Assembly (NCBI GenBank): GCA_029263095.1
Contig: JAJCYA010000013.1
Span: 50,478 to 114,477 of the forward strand
Length of the DNA: 64,000 bases
DNA from: Acidimicrobiia bacterium
GTDB taxonomy: Bacteria; Actinomycetota; Acidimicrobiia; Spongiisociales; UBA11373
Direction of reading: 5' to 3'
A program made the position numbers and the translations under genes. Positions within the stretch are counted from its first letter, which is position 1. The number at the start of each line of letters is the position of its first letter. Shown here piece by piece: positions 52,987 to 62,830 of the stretch. A model generated the notes under the pieces. That model saw only the letters and a program-made list of their open reading frames with translations. It had not been told where the DNA came from and did not search any database.

Positions 52987-53260
52987 GAACGTTCCACACG
53001 TGCTGCTCCAGCAGCAAGACCGCCGAAGAACCCATGGTCGTCGGGCCACGGGCGAACCGCGTGGACGTTCATGTGATGCTTGGCGCCCAACAACACCGGC
53101 CTGTCAAGTACGAGACACCCCTGTTGCGAATGACATCGCTCGAACGTAGTGCCGCGCCCATCGCGCGCCTAGTCCGATTCCTGGACTGGCGACTAGTGCA
53201 ACCCATGGTGGTCCAATTATCGGACTAGTTGGGCTGAGTGCTGAGGCTAGGTTGGGCCCA

Positions 53261-53944
53261 GTGAAGACGTATGGTCAGTTTTGTGCCATGGGTCGCGCCC
53301 TAGAGGTCATCGGTGAACGGTGGACTCTTCTGGTGGTGCGGGAATTGATGTCGGGCTCCACGGGGTACAACGAGATCCGCCGTGGGATCCCTGCCATACC
53401 TCGCGACACGCTGGCAAAGAGGCTGCGAACCCTCGAACGCGCCAAGATCGCCACGAGGCAGAGCGAGGAATCCGGGGCATCCTCCTATCACCTGACTCCG
53501 GCAGGGGAAGCGCTCGCCCCCCTCATGATCCAACTCGCTTCGTGGTCTCTCACATGGGACGACCGGGGCTTGTTACCCGAACACCTCGATCCGAAAGTCC
53601 TGCTTTGGGACATCCATCGGCGCATCAACCCCGAGGCCGCGCCCGGAAGCCGGGTGACCATCGAGTTCACCTTGTCGGATCGGCCACCCAACGACCAACG
53701 GATGTGGCTTGTCGTCAACCAAGGGCAGCCGGAACTCTGTCGGACTGACGGCGGGTACACCACCGATCTCTACATAACGACGACCACCCACGCGCTGGCC
53801 AGCTGGTGGTTGGGCGAACTTGATTGGAATACCGCGGTGGCCAGCGGGGACGTCCAGATCTCAGGCCTATCCCACCTCTCTCGGGCGTTCCCTGGTTGGT
53901 TCCTGGGTTACGCGCTCGCACCCGCTCCTCCATCACCAGAGTGA
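53261..53944 (+). CDS. HxlR-type regulator with a C-terminal SCP2-like domain
   Basis: A 227-residue protein. Residues 1-90 are a winged-helix HxlR domain (GRALEVIGERWTLLVVRELM, TLAKRLRTLERAKIA and a wing SGASSYHLTPAGEAL). Residues 125-215 resemble the SCP2/sterol-carrier-like domain often fused to HxlR proteins (VTIEFTLSDRP, LDWNTAVASGDVQISG). It ends overlapping the GTG of the MerB-like gene. The pair probably forms a regulator-effector unit with the regulator responding to a hydrophobic or metal-organic ligand; this is inference. Confidence 0.78.
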   Translation: MKTYGQFCAMGRALEVIGERWTLLVVRELMSGSTGYNEIRRGIPAIPRDTLAKRLRTLERAKIATRQSEESGASSYHLTPAGEALAPLMIQLASWSLTWDDRGLLPEHLDPKVLLWDIHRRINPEAAPGSRVTIEFTLSDRPPNDQRMWLVVNQGQPELCRTDGGYTTDLYITTTTHALASWWLGELDWNTAVASGDVQISGLSHLSRAFPGWFLGYALAPAPPSPE

Positions 53945-54630
53945 CCGTGCAACTCACCAACGCGTCCCTTCATCACCGCATCCTCAGCACCGTCGTTGAT
54001 CGCGGATACGCCCCTACGCATACTGAGCTAGGTGCCTGGTTTGAGCGGCCCGTCGGCGAGATCATCGCCGCATTGGAGGCACTCGCGGACTACCACGGAG
54101 TGGTTCTCCACCCCGATTCGATGGAGATCTGGGTAGTTCACCCCTTCTCGCTCGCACCCACGGCCTACATCGTCACTACTGATGACGGGAAATGGTGGGG
54201 CACGTGTGCCTGGTGTTCGCTAGGTGCGGTCGAACTCCTCGGCGGCTCGGCGACTATCACCACTCAGCTGGCGTGGTCGGATGAACAGGTCACTCTGCGC
54301 CTCGATCACGGCAAGCTCCTCGACACCGACTACGTCGTCCACTTCCCTATCCCGATGACGCAGGCGTGGGACAACGTCCTATACACCTGCAGCATGATGT
54401 TGTTTTTCAAGGACCGTGTGGCGGTCGAACAGTGGTGCAACCGGTTTGGCAAGGATCGCGGCGACGTGCGCCCGATCCAGCAGATCTGGGAGTTCTCACG
54501 CGAATGGTATGGCCGGCATCTTGACCAGGACTGGCAGAAGTGGTCGACGGACGAAGCCTCGGAGATGTTCGCCCGACACGGTCTAGAGGGTCCGATCTGG
54601 AACCTCGAATCCAGTGCGGATCGATTCTGA
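53941..54630 (+). CDS. MerB-like (organomercurial lyase family) protein
   Basis: A 229-residue protein. The N-terminal 60 residues form a helical/winged-helix-like domain (TELGAWFERPVGEIIAALEAL), and the rest is the MerB fold. The catalytic pair appears: Cys92 in CAWCSLG (Cys89 also in GTCAWC) and Cys150 in YTCSMMLFF; but the third acidic residue (Asp in WCALD) is Gly95. The C-terminus QQIWEFSREWYGRHL is family-like. MerB splits carbon-mercury bonds; without the Asp, activity may be changed. GTG 53941 overlaps the regulator stop (GTGA). No merA is adjacent. Confidence 0.72.
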   Translation: MTVQLTNASLHHRILSTVVDRGYAPTHTELGAWFERPVGEIIAALEALADYHGVVLHPDSMEIWVVHPFSLAPTAYIVTTDDGKWWGTCAWCSLGAVELLGGSATITTQLAWSDEQVTLRLDHGKLLDTDYVVHFPIPMTQAWDNVLYTCSMMLFFKDRVAVEQWCNRFGKDRGDVRPIQQIWEFSREWYGRHLDQDWQKWSTDEASEMFARHGLEGPIWNLESSADRF

Positions 54631-54849
54631 CGCCAGAGCTGGTCCGGGTAGTCGGCCGGACACGGGGCGTCGAACCAAACCCGGCGATCGTGAGCACGGT
54701 CGCGGCGATGGGCGACAAGGAAACTCTCGTCTCCGAAAACACCCGCTGTGGCGGCACTCGATCCATCGGCCGCCCCTCAGCGGTTCTGTCGCGAGTCGGC
54801 CACACCAACATTCTCCTTCAACCTCCGACTGGGGAGGTGAGAGGACGGC

Positions 54850-55248
54850 TTGGACCTTGTGCTCCTGAATGTCGTCCGGATGGCTCGCCTGGTCACACCG
54901 ATCATGGAGAAACACGGCGATGGGGCGATCGTCAGCATCTCGACCTTTTCCGCCTTCGAGCCCGACCCGGGGTTTCCGATCTCCTCCAGCCTCCGGGCGG
55001 CTCTGGCTAGCTTCGCCAAGCTGTACGCCGACCGCTATGCCGCCACCGGCATACCAATGAACAATGTTCTCCCCGGCTTCATCGAGAGCTACTCAGTCAG
55101 CGACGAGAATCTTGCGCGGATTCCATCCGGGCGAGCTGGCACTGTGGAGGAGATCGCTTCGGCGGTGGCCTTCCTGGTCTCTCCGGCGGCAAGCTACATC
55201 ACAGGCCAGAACCTCAGAGTCGACGGCGGTATCACTCGGTCGGTCTAG
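54850..55248 (+). pseudogene. 5'-truncated short-chain dehydrogenase
   Basis: Residues 1-132 match the C-terminal half of an SDR ([49 protein letters not shown] and GQNLRVDGG). The cofactor half with TGxxxGIG is absent. The 220 bases upstream show no continuation in any frame. A Ser replaces the usual catalytic Tyr position in [13 protein letters not shown], which also occurs in some SDR-like groups. The TTG start at 54850 is only the first available codon. Gene remnant, probably inactive. Confidence 0.65.
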
Positions 55249-55321
55249 CTGTTGGCCCCGCGGGTTTAGGGGAAGCAGCCATCACCAAGACGCTGTTGGC
55301 GCACCTAGCGTTCACTTGGCT

Positions 55322-55370
55322 CCCCATTCCCTAAGCCTCCACCTGGGGTCGGTCTTATCGACCGTCGGCT
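55322..55370. repeat. Dispersed repeat R1, copy 1
   Basis: A 49-base segment related to 61281-61329; the central 35 bases match at 30 positions by eye. Just after it begins a second repeat that occurs again 895 bases downstream (see next entry). Confidence 0.55.
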
Positions 55371-55527
55371 CAGGGTCCTTGTGCCCTATCGGTGATCGTC
55401 GATATCCGAAGAAAATGACTCCGACAAACGCCGCGGAAGGGGGCTTCAGTGCAGTGCCCGAATTGTTCGGAGGAGATCCGCGAGACCGCCAAGGTGTGCG
55501 GCCATTGCGGGACTCGGCTCGTGGGAC
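55367..55527. repeat. Duplicated leader plus N-terminus (copy 1; copy 2 at 56262-56422)
   Basis: From GGCTCAGGGTC to the first ~26 codons of the zinc-ribbon gene, the sequence is repeated 895 bases downstream without insertions or deletions, so the GTG starts 55449 and 56344 align exactly. Differences are single bases. The copies cover promoter, ribosome-binding site and zinc-ribbon coding sequence. Confidence 0.85.
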
Positions 55528-56183
55528 CAATTGCGGCGGCGGTGCCGGAGCCGGAACCCGAGCCTGAGCGGCTAGTAGGCGATGTACCGGATACTCCTGA
55601 GGAGCGATCAGACGTCCCCGAGGCCCCCAGTGAGATCGCCGACTCCGAAGCATTGTCGGATGAGGACCGTGCCGTACCGATTGACTCCGCCGGTATATCC
55701 GCTGCGTCATCAGCGCCAAAACGGGGAGGCAGCTGGCAGAGGCTGATCCTTGTCTTGGTCGGCGTTGTGGTGGTGGCTGCCGCGACCGTTCTCCCGAGAG
55801 TGCTGAGCGGCGGAGATGATGACGCTCAGGATTCGCTACCGCTACCTCAGTCGACAGTTGGCCTCGAAATGTGGTTCGTAGATGATGACTTGGGCCGGAG
55901 CGACGAGATCCCTCTCCGCAACTGCTCCGGCGGCTCTTGTAGCACCAACATCTTCGACGTCTGGGTGAGTGGCTTTGTACCGGGCGCCTCTGTGGCGTTC
56001 GAACTCGTCGATCCAGCGGGTCGACTCAACTTCTCGAGCGCGTATGTCGCTGACGCCGACGGGATCGTGTTCTTCAGCGTCGCTTGGGACGAGGAAGACC
56101 CGCCCGGCGTCTGGACAGCTCGTGCGACGGGCCAGCAGACCGGCGACTTCGCAGTCGGCATGCTGACGGCGACGGAGAATTGA
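55449..56183 (+). CDS. Zinc-ribbon single-pass membrane protein, paralogue A
   Basis: A 244-residue protein. The zinc ribbon at residues 1-24 has CPNC and CGHC, then an acidic/Pro-rich linker to about 90, a TM at about 97-118 and a 120-residue outer domain with disulfide-like Cys pairs (RNCSGGSCSTN) and a beta pattern (VWVSGFVPGASVAFELVDPAG). Cytoplasmic zinc ribbon plus external domain suggests a signalling or anchoring protein; no homologue recognised. The leader is duplicated in front of paralogue B. Confidence 0.68.
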   Translation: MQCPNCSEEIRETAKVCGHCGTRLVGPIAAAVPEPEPEPERLVGDVPDTPEERSDVPEAPSEIADSEALSDEDRAVPIDSAGISAASSAPKRGGSWQRLILVLVGVVVVAAATVLPRVLSGGDDDAQDSLPLPQSTVGLEMWFVDDDLGRSDEIPLRNCSGGSCSTNIFDVWVSGFVPGASVAFELVDPAGRLNFSSAYVADADGIVFFSVAWDEEDPPGVWTARATGQQTGDFAVGMLTATEN

Positions 56184-56343
56184 GATGAACCCGGTCGTCG
56201 CCATCGAGGCTGTCCAGGGTTCGGCACCTTCCTCCACGCTTGGTCTGACTCATCGCCCGAAGGCTCAGGGTCTTTGTGCCCTATCGGTGATCGTCGATAT
56301 CCGAAGAAGATGACTCCGGCGAGGGCCGCGGAAGGGGGATCCA

Positions 56344-57068
<725 letters not shown>

Positions 57069-57072
<4 letters not shown>

Positions 57073-59009
57073 CCGTATGTGGCTCCTGTGGGACCGAGCT
57101 GGATCGACTGTTTCGCTTCTGCGAGGAGTGCGGTGAACCTGTCCTCGCTTGCGTCGCTTGTGGACATGCCAACGATCCGGCATTTGGCTTCTGCGAGGAG
57201 TGCGGCGAGCGACTCACCCCGGCCGTAGCTGCGGGCAGACCAGCCCTTGAGGCTGTCGAACAAGCCGCTGCCCCCGACCGAGCAGCTGCGTCCGTCATGC
57301 CTTGTCGATCGTGCGGACATGGGAACCCGGCGCTCCATCAGTTCTGCGAGGAGTGCGGGCAGTCGCTGCCGTCCCCGGCTGCCGGAACCGTTGAAGAGGT
57401 GGGAACAGGTGACTCCACCGTCTCTGATCCTTCGACTGTGGTCCCAGAGATTCTCGACGAGAAGATCGAATCAGTCGCTTCTGCAGTGCTACTTGGAGTC
57501 GACTGCACCGAATGCGGTCACGGCAATCCGGTTGGCTACAGCTTCTGTGAGGAGTGCGGAGGGACGCTTGGCGAAGTCCTCCAACCCGCTGAGAAGCCGA
57601 CGTCCGCATCGCGGACGGTCGCCGTTGCCGCCGCAGCCGTGCTGGTCGTCGCAGCTGGAGCTGCGGCCAGCGCGATGGGAATATTCGGTGGTGAGGCGAA
57701 CCGGACGAATGCTGCCGACTACTCGAACGAAGACGTAGCCGGGCGCCAGGGTCTAGGTGAGAGAGATTCAGAGGCAGTTCCCTCCGACAACAGCGGTACG
57801 AACCAGTCGGGAAGCGACGTTGGGAACGGTTCCGCCGCAACGGACACGACTGAGTCGGGGTTGGGGGAGGGAGGAGACCCAGAAGTGAATCTGCCACAAT
57901 CGGATCGGGACGAACCATCAGGCACCACACCTACAACGGCCCCTCCTGACACGACGTCATCGGAGTCATCGACCACAGTCCAGGCGTTCGGGCTCGGCGG
58001 CGGATCAGGTTCGGGACAATCACAGAATGATGTCATCATCGATTTCCGCACTGATTCGCCGGTTCTTGGCCAACTGGTCAAAGTAGACGCGGACCTCTCG
58101 AATTACCAGGGAATCTGCGTCGAGCAAACGCGCATCCGATCCACCGAGTCGGGCGGCGGCTGGATGTCGCTTGGCGGGAGTGGAGGCTGCGATGGGTGGC
58201 GCTGGGACTGGTTTCCGTTCAAATCCGGATCAGATTCATATCCGCCCTACGCGCTGCCCGCCACCGCGACCATCGAGTTCGAATACACCCTTGAAGACGG
58301 GTCGGTCGCCACTGGCTCCGGATCGATTCAGGTGTACGAGGACCCCGTGTCTGCCGATATCGATGTAAGCCCTCGCACTACCGGTCTAGGTGAGCCCACC
58401 CAGGTGTCGTGGTGCGCTGGGGGGAGCGTTCGCTCGATGCGAGTGACGCGCTCCGACAACGGGGCGGAGGTGGCGTCGTTCGGGTCGGTGCTTGAGGCGC
58501 CACTTTACGAAATAAATCCCTGGCTGTGCCCGTCACTCGGCCAGAGCGTGCTCCCGTTCTCCCAGCAGGACGGAATCTGGATACCGGAGAACGTCCCGTC
58601 ACTTCCGGCCGATGTCACCTTCTACCTCGAGGTGGAGACCTTCAACGGGCAGACGGTCACAGATCAGGCGACAGTCACCGTGTCCGGATCGGGTACGAAC
58701 TTCAACATGGAAGGTGTCTGGACCGGAACCAACGGATGGCTGTACCACGTGAGCGATTACGGCTTCGGTGAATTCGGCTGGTGGAGCCAGGATGAATTCA
58801 GCCAGACCACACGTGAGAGCGGTTCGATCGGCCTCGACTTCACCGACCATCTGGTAGCGGATTGGCATTGGATGACGGGACCCGGACTCCCCGATCCGCC
58901 AGCCTGGGCTTCCGGATCGGCTCGTGGCACCGTGGTCGACTTCGCCTCCGATGGTCGTCCCAGGGAAGTCGAATGGGACAACGGTCAGACCTGGTGGCGC
59001 ATCAACTAA
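57069..59009 (+). CDS. Zinc-ribbon-array single-pass membrane protein
   Basis: A 646-residue protein. The first 175 residues carry zinc-ribbon modules, each ending in FCEECG (for instance CGSCG/FCEECG, CVACG/FCEECG, CRSCG/FCEECG, CTECG/FCEECG). Then a TM at about 182-205, a Thr/Ser/Asp-rich linker to about 310, and two or more Ig/beta-like external domains with WGTNGWLY and WDWFPF segments. The ATGA overlap with paralogue B shows one operon. The repeated cytoplasmic ribbons resemble DZR or GTPase-linked zinc fingers, but function is unknown. Confidence 0.7.
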
Positions 59010-59280
59010 GCGGGCTGGTCTGGCTCGATCTGTCGTCAGCGACTGTGGCAAGCACAATCGGTGAACGATCAGCCCTGGTGTCCTCGACACCTTGGCGGGC
59101 CGGCGTTGACATCAAGTCGCGGCTCGTACACGTCTACTACGGCCTCCCACCGGTCCTGAACCACTGACGCGAGAACCAGGGTGATCGAATAGAACCAAGG
59201 GAGTCAGGGTCGATTGGCCCTTCTGTCGGCGTCGGCCTTGGAGTTCAATGTGGATAGGGCAAACACGGAGGGGGAAGCGC

Positions 59281-60675
59281 ATGCGTCGCACATCCAGTCG
59301 GTATCTGGCGGTCATTGGTGCTTTGGGACTGGTCGCAAGTGGTTGTGGCGACGGATCGGCAACAGCCGACGTATCGACAACAGCCGACGTATCGTCGACT
59401 CTGACTTCCGTCTCCGTGGCAGCAGATGTACCGGCGTCCGATGCAGGGACGACCCCGGCTTCCGTCGCCGCGGCGGGAGGACCCTGTCTACCTTCCTGGC
59501 GCGAGGGACCAACGGAGCTCGTGATTAGCACCAGCGCCGGGGTCGAACGGGTCGGTGCCGCAGACCTGAATGGGGATGGTCGCGACGATGCCATCGTCGC
59601 CCGCAGCGTCTTCCAGACCAGAGACACCTACGAGATTGATGTCGTGGTCGGCAATGAGCAGGGTGGCCTGACCCGCGCCACACAAGACATCTTCTCGGGG
59701 GCCATTCCGCGGGTTATCCATCCGTCCGCGATCTTGTTTAGTGATTTCAACGGTGATGGCGTTGACGACGTCTTCATTGCCGACCAAGGGCTGGACGCAG
59801 ACCCCTTCCCCGGGTTCCAGAACACGCTTGTGCTCTCGGTGTCCGGCGGCGGCTTGGTGGACGCGACTGGCGGGCTGCCCCAGCAGTGGGAGCAAACCCA
59901 CTCGGCGGCGGCTGCGGATATCGATCTTGACGGAGACTTGGACCTTTACATCGGCAACCTCGGAGGCGGCGGAGTCCGTCCTCAGATCTGGCTGAATGAC
60001 GGCAGTGGGGGCTTCACGGTGGCGCAGGGTCTGTTGCCAACGGAGACAACCGACCTGACCAGCAATTGGTACACGGCATCCGGCTTCGGCGATGTCGATG
60101 GAGACCTCGATCCAGATCTGATCCTCGGACACGGCGATCCCGGCAGGGACTCGCACGTGTTGCTCAATGATGGAACCGGGCGCTTCTCCAGAGTGCCGAC
60201 CGATCTCCCTCCGACGCCCCTCGGAGACGGCGATCTGGCGCTCGACGTCAAGGCCTCAGACCTCAACGATGACGGTTTCGAGGATGTGCTCCTCGTCCAC
60301 ACTCGGGGCTCCTATTCGGGACGTCACATTCAGGTGCTGATCAGCAATGGAGACGGCACCTTCGTGGACGAAACTGCGGCACGGCTCGGCCAATCAACAT
60401 CGGGAAACTGGATCCGCTATCTCGATCTCATCGACCTCGACCGCGACGGCGACCACGATCTCGTGGCGACGCTCCTGGGCGCGCCGCCCAACTTCTACCT
60501 CAACGACGGAAACGGCAGCTTCGATTCGTGGGATCCGGGGGTTGACCTCTACAACTTTGCGTTCGTCGAAAACAGCGATGGCGAGTGGGACATCCTCAAC
60601 GTCTTGGACGCCGATCCAGGAAGCTCATCGCAAGAAATCCACATTCTTATGCGTCACTCTGGTTGTCGGGATTGA
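59281..60675 (+). CDS. FG-GAP/VCBS repeat lipoprotein
   Basis: A 464-residue lipoprotein (leader MRRTSSRYLAVIGALGLVAS ending SGC). The mature part contains seven or so repeats of the integrin-like type with calcium-binding loops: AADLNGDGRDDAIV, FSDFNGDGVDDVFI, AADIDLDGDLDLYI, FGDVDGDLDPDLIL and LIDLDRDGDHDLVA. This predicts a seven-bladed propeller on the cell surface. It follows the zinc-ribbon operon by 270 bases and may share its envelope role. ATG 59281 (MRRTSSRY) is chosen over an upstream reading. Confidence 0.85.
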   Translation: MRRTSSRYLAVIGALGLVASGCGDGSATADVSTTADVSSTLTSVSVAADVPASDAGTTPASVAAAGGPCLPSWREGPTELVISTSAGVERVGAADLNGDGRDDAIVARSVFQTRDTYEIDVVVGNEQGGLTRATQDIFSGAIPRVIHPSAILFSDFNGDGVDDVFIADQGLDADPFPGFQNTLVLSVSGGGLVDATGGLPQQWEQTHSAAAADIDLDGDLDLYIGNLGGGGVRPQIWLNDGSGGFTVAQGLLPTETTDLTSNWYTASGFGDVDGDLDPDLILGHGDPGRDSHVLLNDGTGRFSRVPTDLPPTPLGDGDLALDVKASDLNDDGFEDVLLVHTRGSYSGRHIQVLISNGDGTFVDETAARLGQSTSGNWIRYLDLIDLDRDGDHDLVATLLGAPPNFYLNDGNGSFDSWDPGVDLYNFAFVENSDGEWDILNVLDADPGSSSQEIHILMRHSGCRD

Positions 60676-60920
60676 TCGAATCAGACGAAGAAATCGTCGC
60701 CTCGGGTCAACGGCTTCATCGACGACGCCGAACATATCTCCCGCCACTGAACCTGCCGAGAGTCTGGCGGGTTCACCTCGATTCCTCTGATGACGTTTAC
60801 GAGCAGTGGGGGAGGGTGGGGTTGTGTCTCTTGCGGCGGCTCAGCCAGCGTGGACCATCTCGACGACGGGTTGCATGGCTTCGACGGCGGCTGCCGTCTT
60901 CGGAAACAGGTCACACCGAT

Positions 60921-61187
60921 CGGTGTATGCGAGCGATTCTCGATGAGTTCGAGCGATGTACGGCGTCGGGCGGAACGGGACGGCCGCTCACGTGGTTCAA
61001 GGGAATCACTGAGTCCACCCCCGTCCAAGACCTCGGAGATGAGGCGTGGAGCGGCGAATCTCTTCTCGGCGCAGGCTCCGGCGCTGACCACACGATCTTC
61101 ACGGGGACCCGGATCGGCAACGTCATCGTCTACACACAGATGTACTCCCGAGCCGGCGAGATCCTCGACCTCGGCGTTTCCGTTTGA
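60921..61187 (+). pseudogene. 3' fragment of a secreted-protein gene
   Basis: About 88 codons that look like real protein (MRAILDEFERCTASGGTG, then WFKGITESTPVQDLGDEAW and IGNVIVYTQMYSRAGEIL), with the pattern of a C-terminal extracytoplasmic sensor domain. The upstream sequence continues in other frames with low-complexity Cys/Gly codons and a possible frameshift at about 60900, so the N-terminal part is broken. It overlaps no other good frame. Assignment is inference from amino-acid texture. Confidence 0.4.
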
Positions 61188-61280
61188 CGGCTCCCTACCC
61201 CTCCTCCTCCGACCATGCCTTGAGCATCATGTCGATCTGACTCCTGGGCGAAGGTTCGCCCTTGACCATATGAAACAGAC

Positions 61281-61329
61281 CCCCATGCCTTCAACCTCCA
61301 GGAGGGGTCGGTCTTGTCCACCGTCGGCT
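61281..61329. repeat. Dispersed repeat R1, copy 2
   Basis: Matches 55322-55370 (30 of the central 35 bases by eye). Here it is not followed by a zinc-ribbon gene. Confidence 0.55.
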
Positions 61330-61369
61330 CTCCGACGGACCGAAACTGCGACCCCGAGACCGGTGTGCT

Positions 61370-61400
61370 GGTATGTGATCGAGTCCCTCAGCACCCGTGT
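61370..61400. repeat. Dispersed repeat R2, left copy
   Basis: A 31-base segment with 27 matches to 62736-62766, in the same orientation. The two flank the gene at 61568-62626. Confidence 0.55.
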
Positions 61401-61567
61401 CAAGACTTCACTGCTCTCGGAGTCCCGTTCGGTATCACGGTTTGGCCGCGGTGAGGCACTACCACCCCAGCGTTGACGCGGGAGTGTCACTACCGCAAAG
61501 GTGGCATTCAGGCTTCCGGCCCTGGCCACGACGATCCGAGGGCTCCTGCGGTGCTGGGTCCACCTGT

Positions 61568-62626
61568 TCAGTGGGTGCCGATCTTGTGTTCGAAATACGG
61601 CTGAAGATCCTGGATCTGGTTGAGGACGACACCCTCGGCCGGGACCCGATGAGAGTGCAGCCACACAAGACAGGTGTCGAGTTCGACGATTGCTACCCAG
61701 TCATCGCCTTCTGAGAAGGTATCGGCAACGTGAGGGCATCCGTCGACCAGCAGCTCAGTCTGCACCCACTCGGGGACCAGCCGTCGCTCGATCTCTGCGC
61801 GTGTCCGGATCACCCAGTCATGGAATTCCCCCGGGGTTAGGTCTTCGGGTGGCGACGTCTGACGGTGCCACAATTGCCTGGTGAGGGGCTCCCGGTACTG
61901 GTCAGGCGCAGAGTCGGGATAGCTCGGTGTGTCCCATCTCGTGCTCACCTCCAAGTACGGTCCGCCAGAGCGGTGAGGGCGATCGTTTCCGTACATGAGC
62001 GTGAGCTCGGCGAGCCGTTTCGACGAACGTCCGTACCCTCCAAGAGATCGCCGACCCCTCCAATCGGAGAGCCCGTAAACCGGCCCGGGAGCGGCCTGAG
62101 CCAACCTGATCAGCTGCTTCACCTCCAGAAGCTTCGCTCGCGTCGGCCAGACCGTGCGAACCAGATCAATCCACAGCCCGTCACGACCCGACGGGCGCAA
62201 CGCCGTTGCAAGGAATACGAGCCAGACCAATCCCAGCCACAAGGCGGCAACCAGCAGCCATGGCCAACCCGCGATCACCTCCAGAAGAGCACCGAGCAGC
62301 ACGCCAACCGCAGCAGCCCCCAACCAGAACACCGGCACTGGCTCCGCGGTCCGATGCGCCACCAGGACACGGATCGCTCGCATCGGAAGGCTCAACAGCC
62401 GAGGTATTCGACCACCTCGAGAAGCCAGGGATGTTGACGATCCAGCAGGCCACTCATGCCCATCAGTGCATCGCAGCATCGGCGAAGGTGCCTGACCATA
62501 TGTGAGCCAACCCTTGAACCGAGCCCAACGGCCGGGGGCGGTGACAACCCGTCCCTCGAGGCCACAGTCGGGACATCGGTGCTCACCAGTCGTCACAGAC
62601 CACCGACCTCGACCGCTAGATCGCAC
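61568..62626 (-). CDS. Membrane protein with N-terminal zinc-ribbon-like motif, unknown
   Basis: A 352-residue protein with CPDC near residue 18 and a second CTDGHEW segment near residue 53, two TM segments at about 100-118 and 120-142, and a C-terminal 200-residue charged domain (TLMYGNDRPHRSGGPYLEVST, WVQTELLVDGCPHVADTF, VAIVELDTCLVWLHSHRVPAE) without recognised family. The His/Cys pairs could bind zinc. It is bracketed by R2 direct repeats and might be a captured accessory gene. Start uncertain within a few codons. Confidence 0.55.
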   Translation of the reverse strand: MRSSGRGRWSVTTGEHRCPDCGLEGRVVTAPGRWARFKGWLTYGQAPSPMLRCTDGHEWPAGSSTSLASRGGRIPRLLSLPMRAIRVLVAHRTAEPVPVFWLGAAAVGVLLGALLEVIAGWPWLLVAALWLGLVWLVFLATALRPSGRDGLWIDLVRTVWPTRAKLLEVKQLIRLAQAAPGPVYGLSDWRGRRSLGGYGRSSKRLAELTLMYGNDRPHRSGGPYLEVSTRWDTPSYPDSAPDQYREPLTRQLWHRQTSPPEDLTPGEFHDWVIRTRAEIERRLVPEWVQTELLVDGCPHVADTFSEGDDWVAIVELDTCLVWLHSHRVPAEGVVLNQIQDLQPYFEHKIGTH

Positions 62627-62735
62627 CAGATCAGTATGCCAGCCACATCGGCCCCCGACCTTGTGATGAACATCCTCTTCTCTTACAGGAGGCCCCGGCT
62701 CGCCGGAGCCTCAGCGGTGAAGACATCTGCGGTGG

Positions 62736-62766
62736 GGTATGAGATCGAGGGCCTCAGCACCCGTGC
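62736..62766. repeat. Dispersed repeat R2, right copy
   Basis: See the left copy at 61370-61400. It lies in the 204-base space between the unknown membrane protein start and the helicase stop. Confidence 0.55.
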
Positions 62767-62830
62767 GCGTATCTTCCCACCATTACTTTCCAGATCAGGG
62801 TGGCTGCGTGATCGCGTGCAGGGCCGCCGC

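Larger units (their letters stand above)
61188..61567. other. 380-bp region with dispersed-repeat remnants
   Basis: Holds the second copy of R1 (61281-61329) and the left copy of R2 (61370-61400). Otherwise no supported gene. The copies suggest that this stretch was assembled from recombined flanking sequence. Confidence 0.5.
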
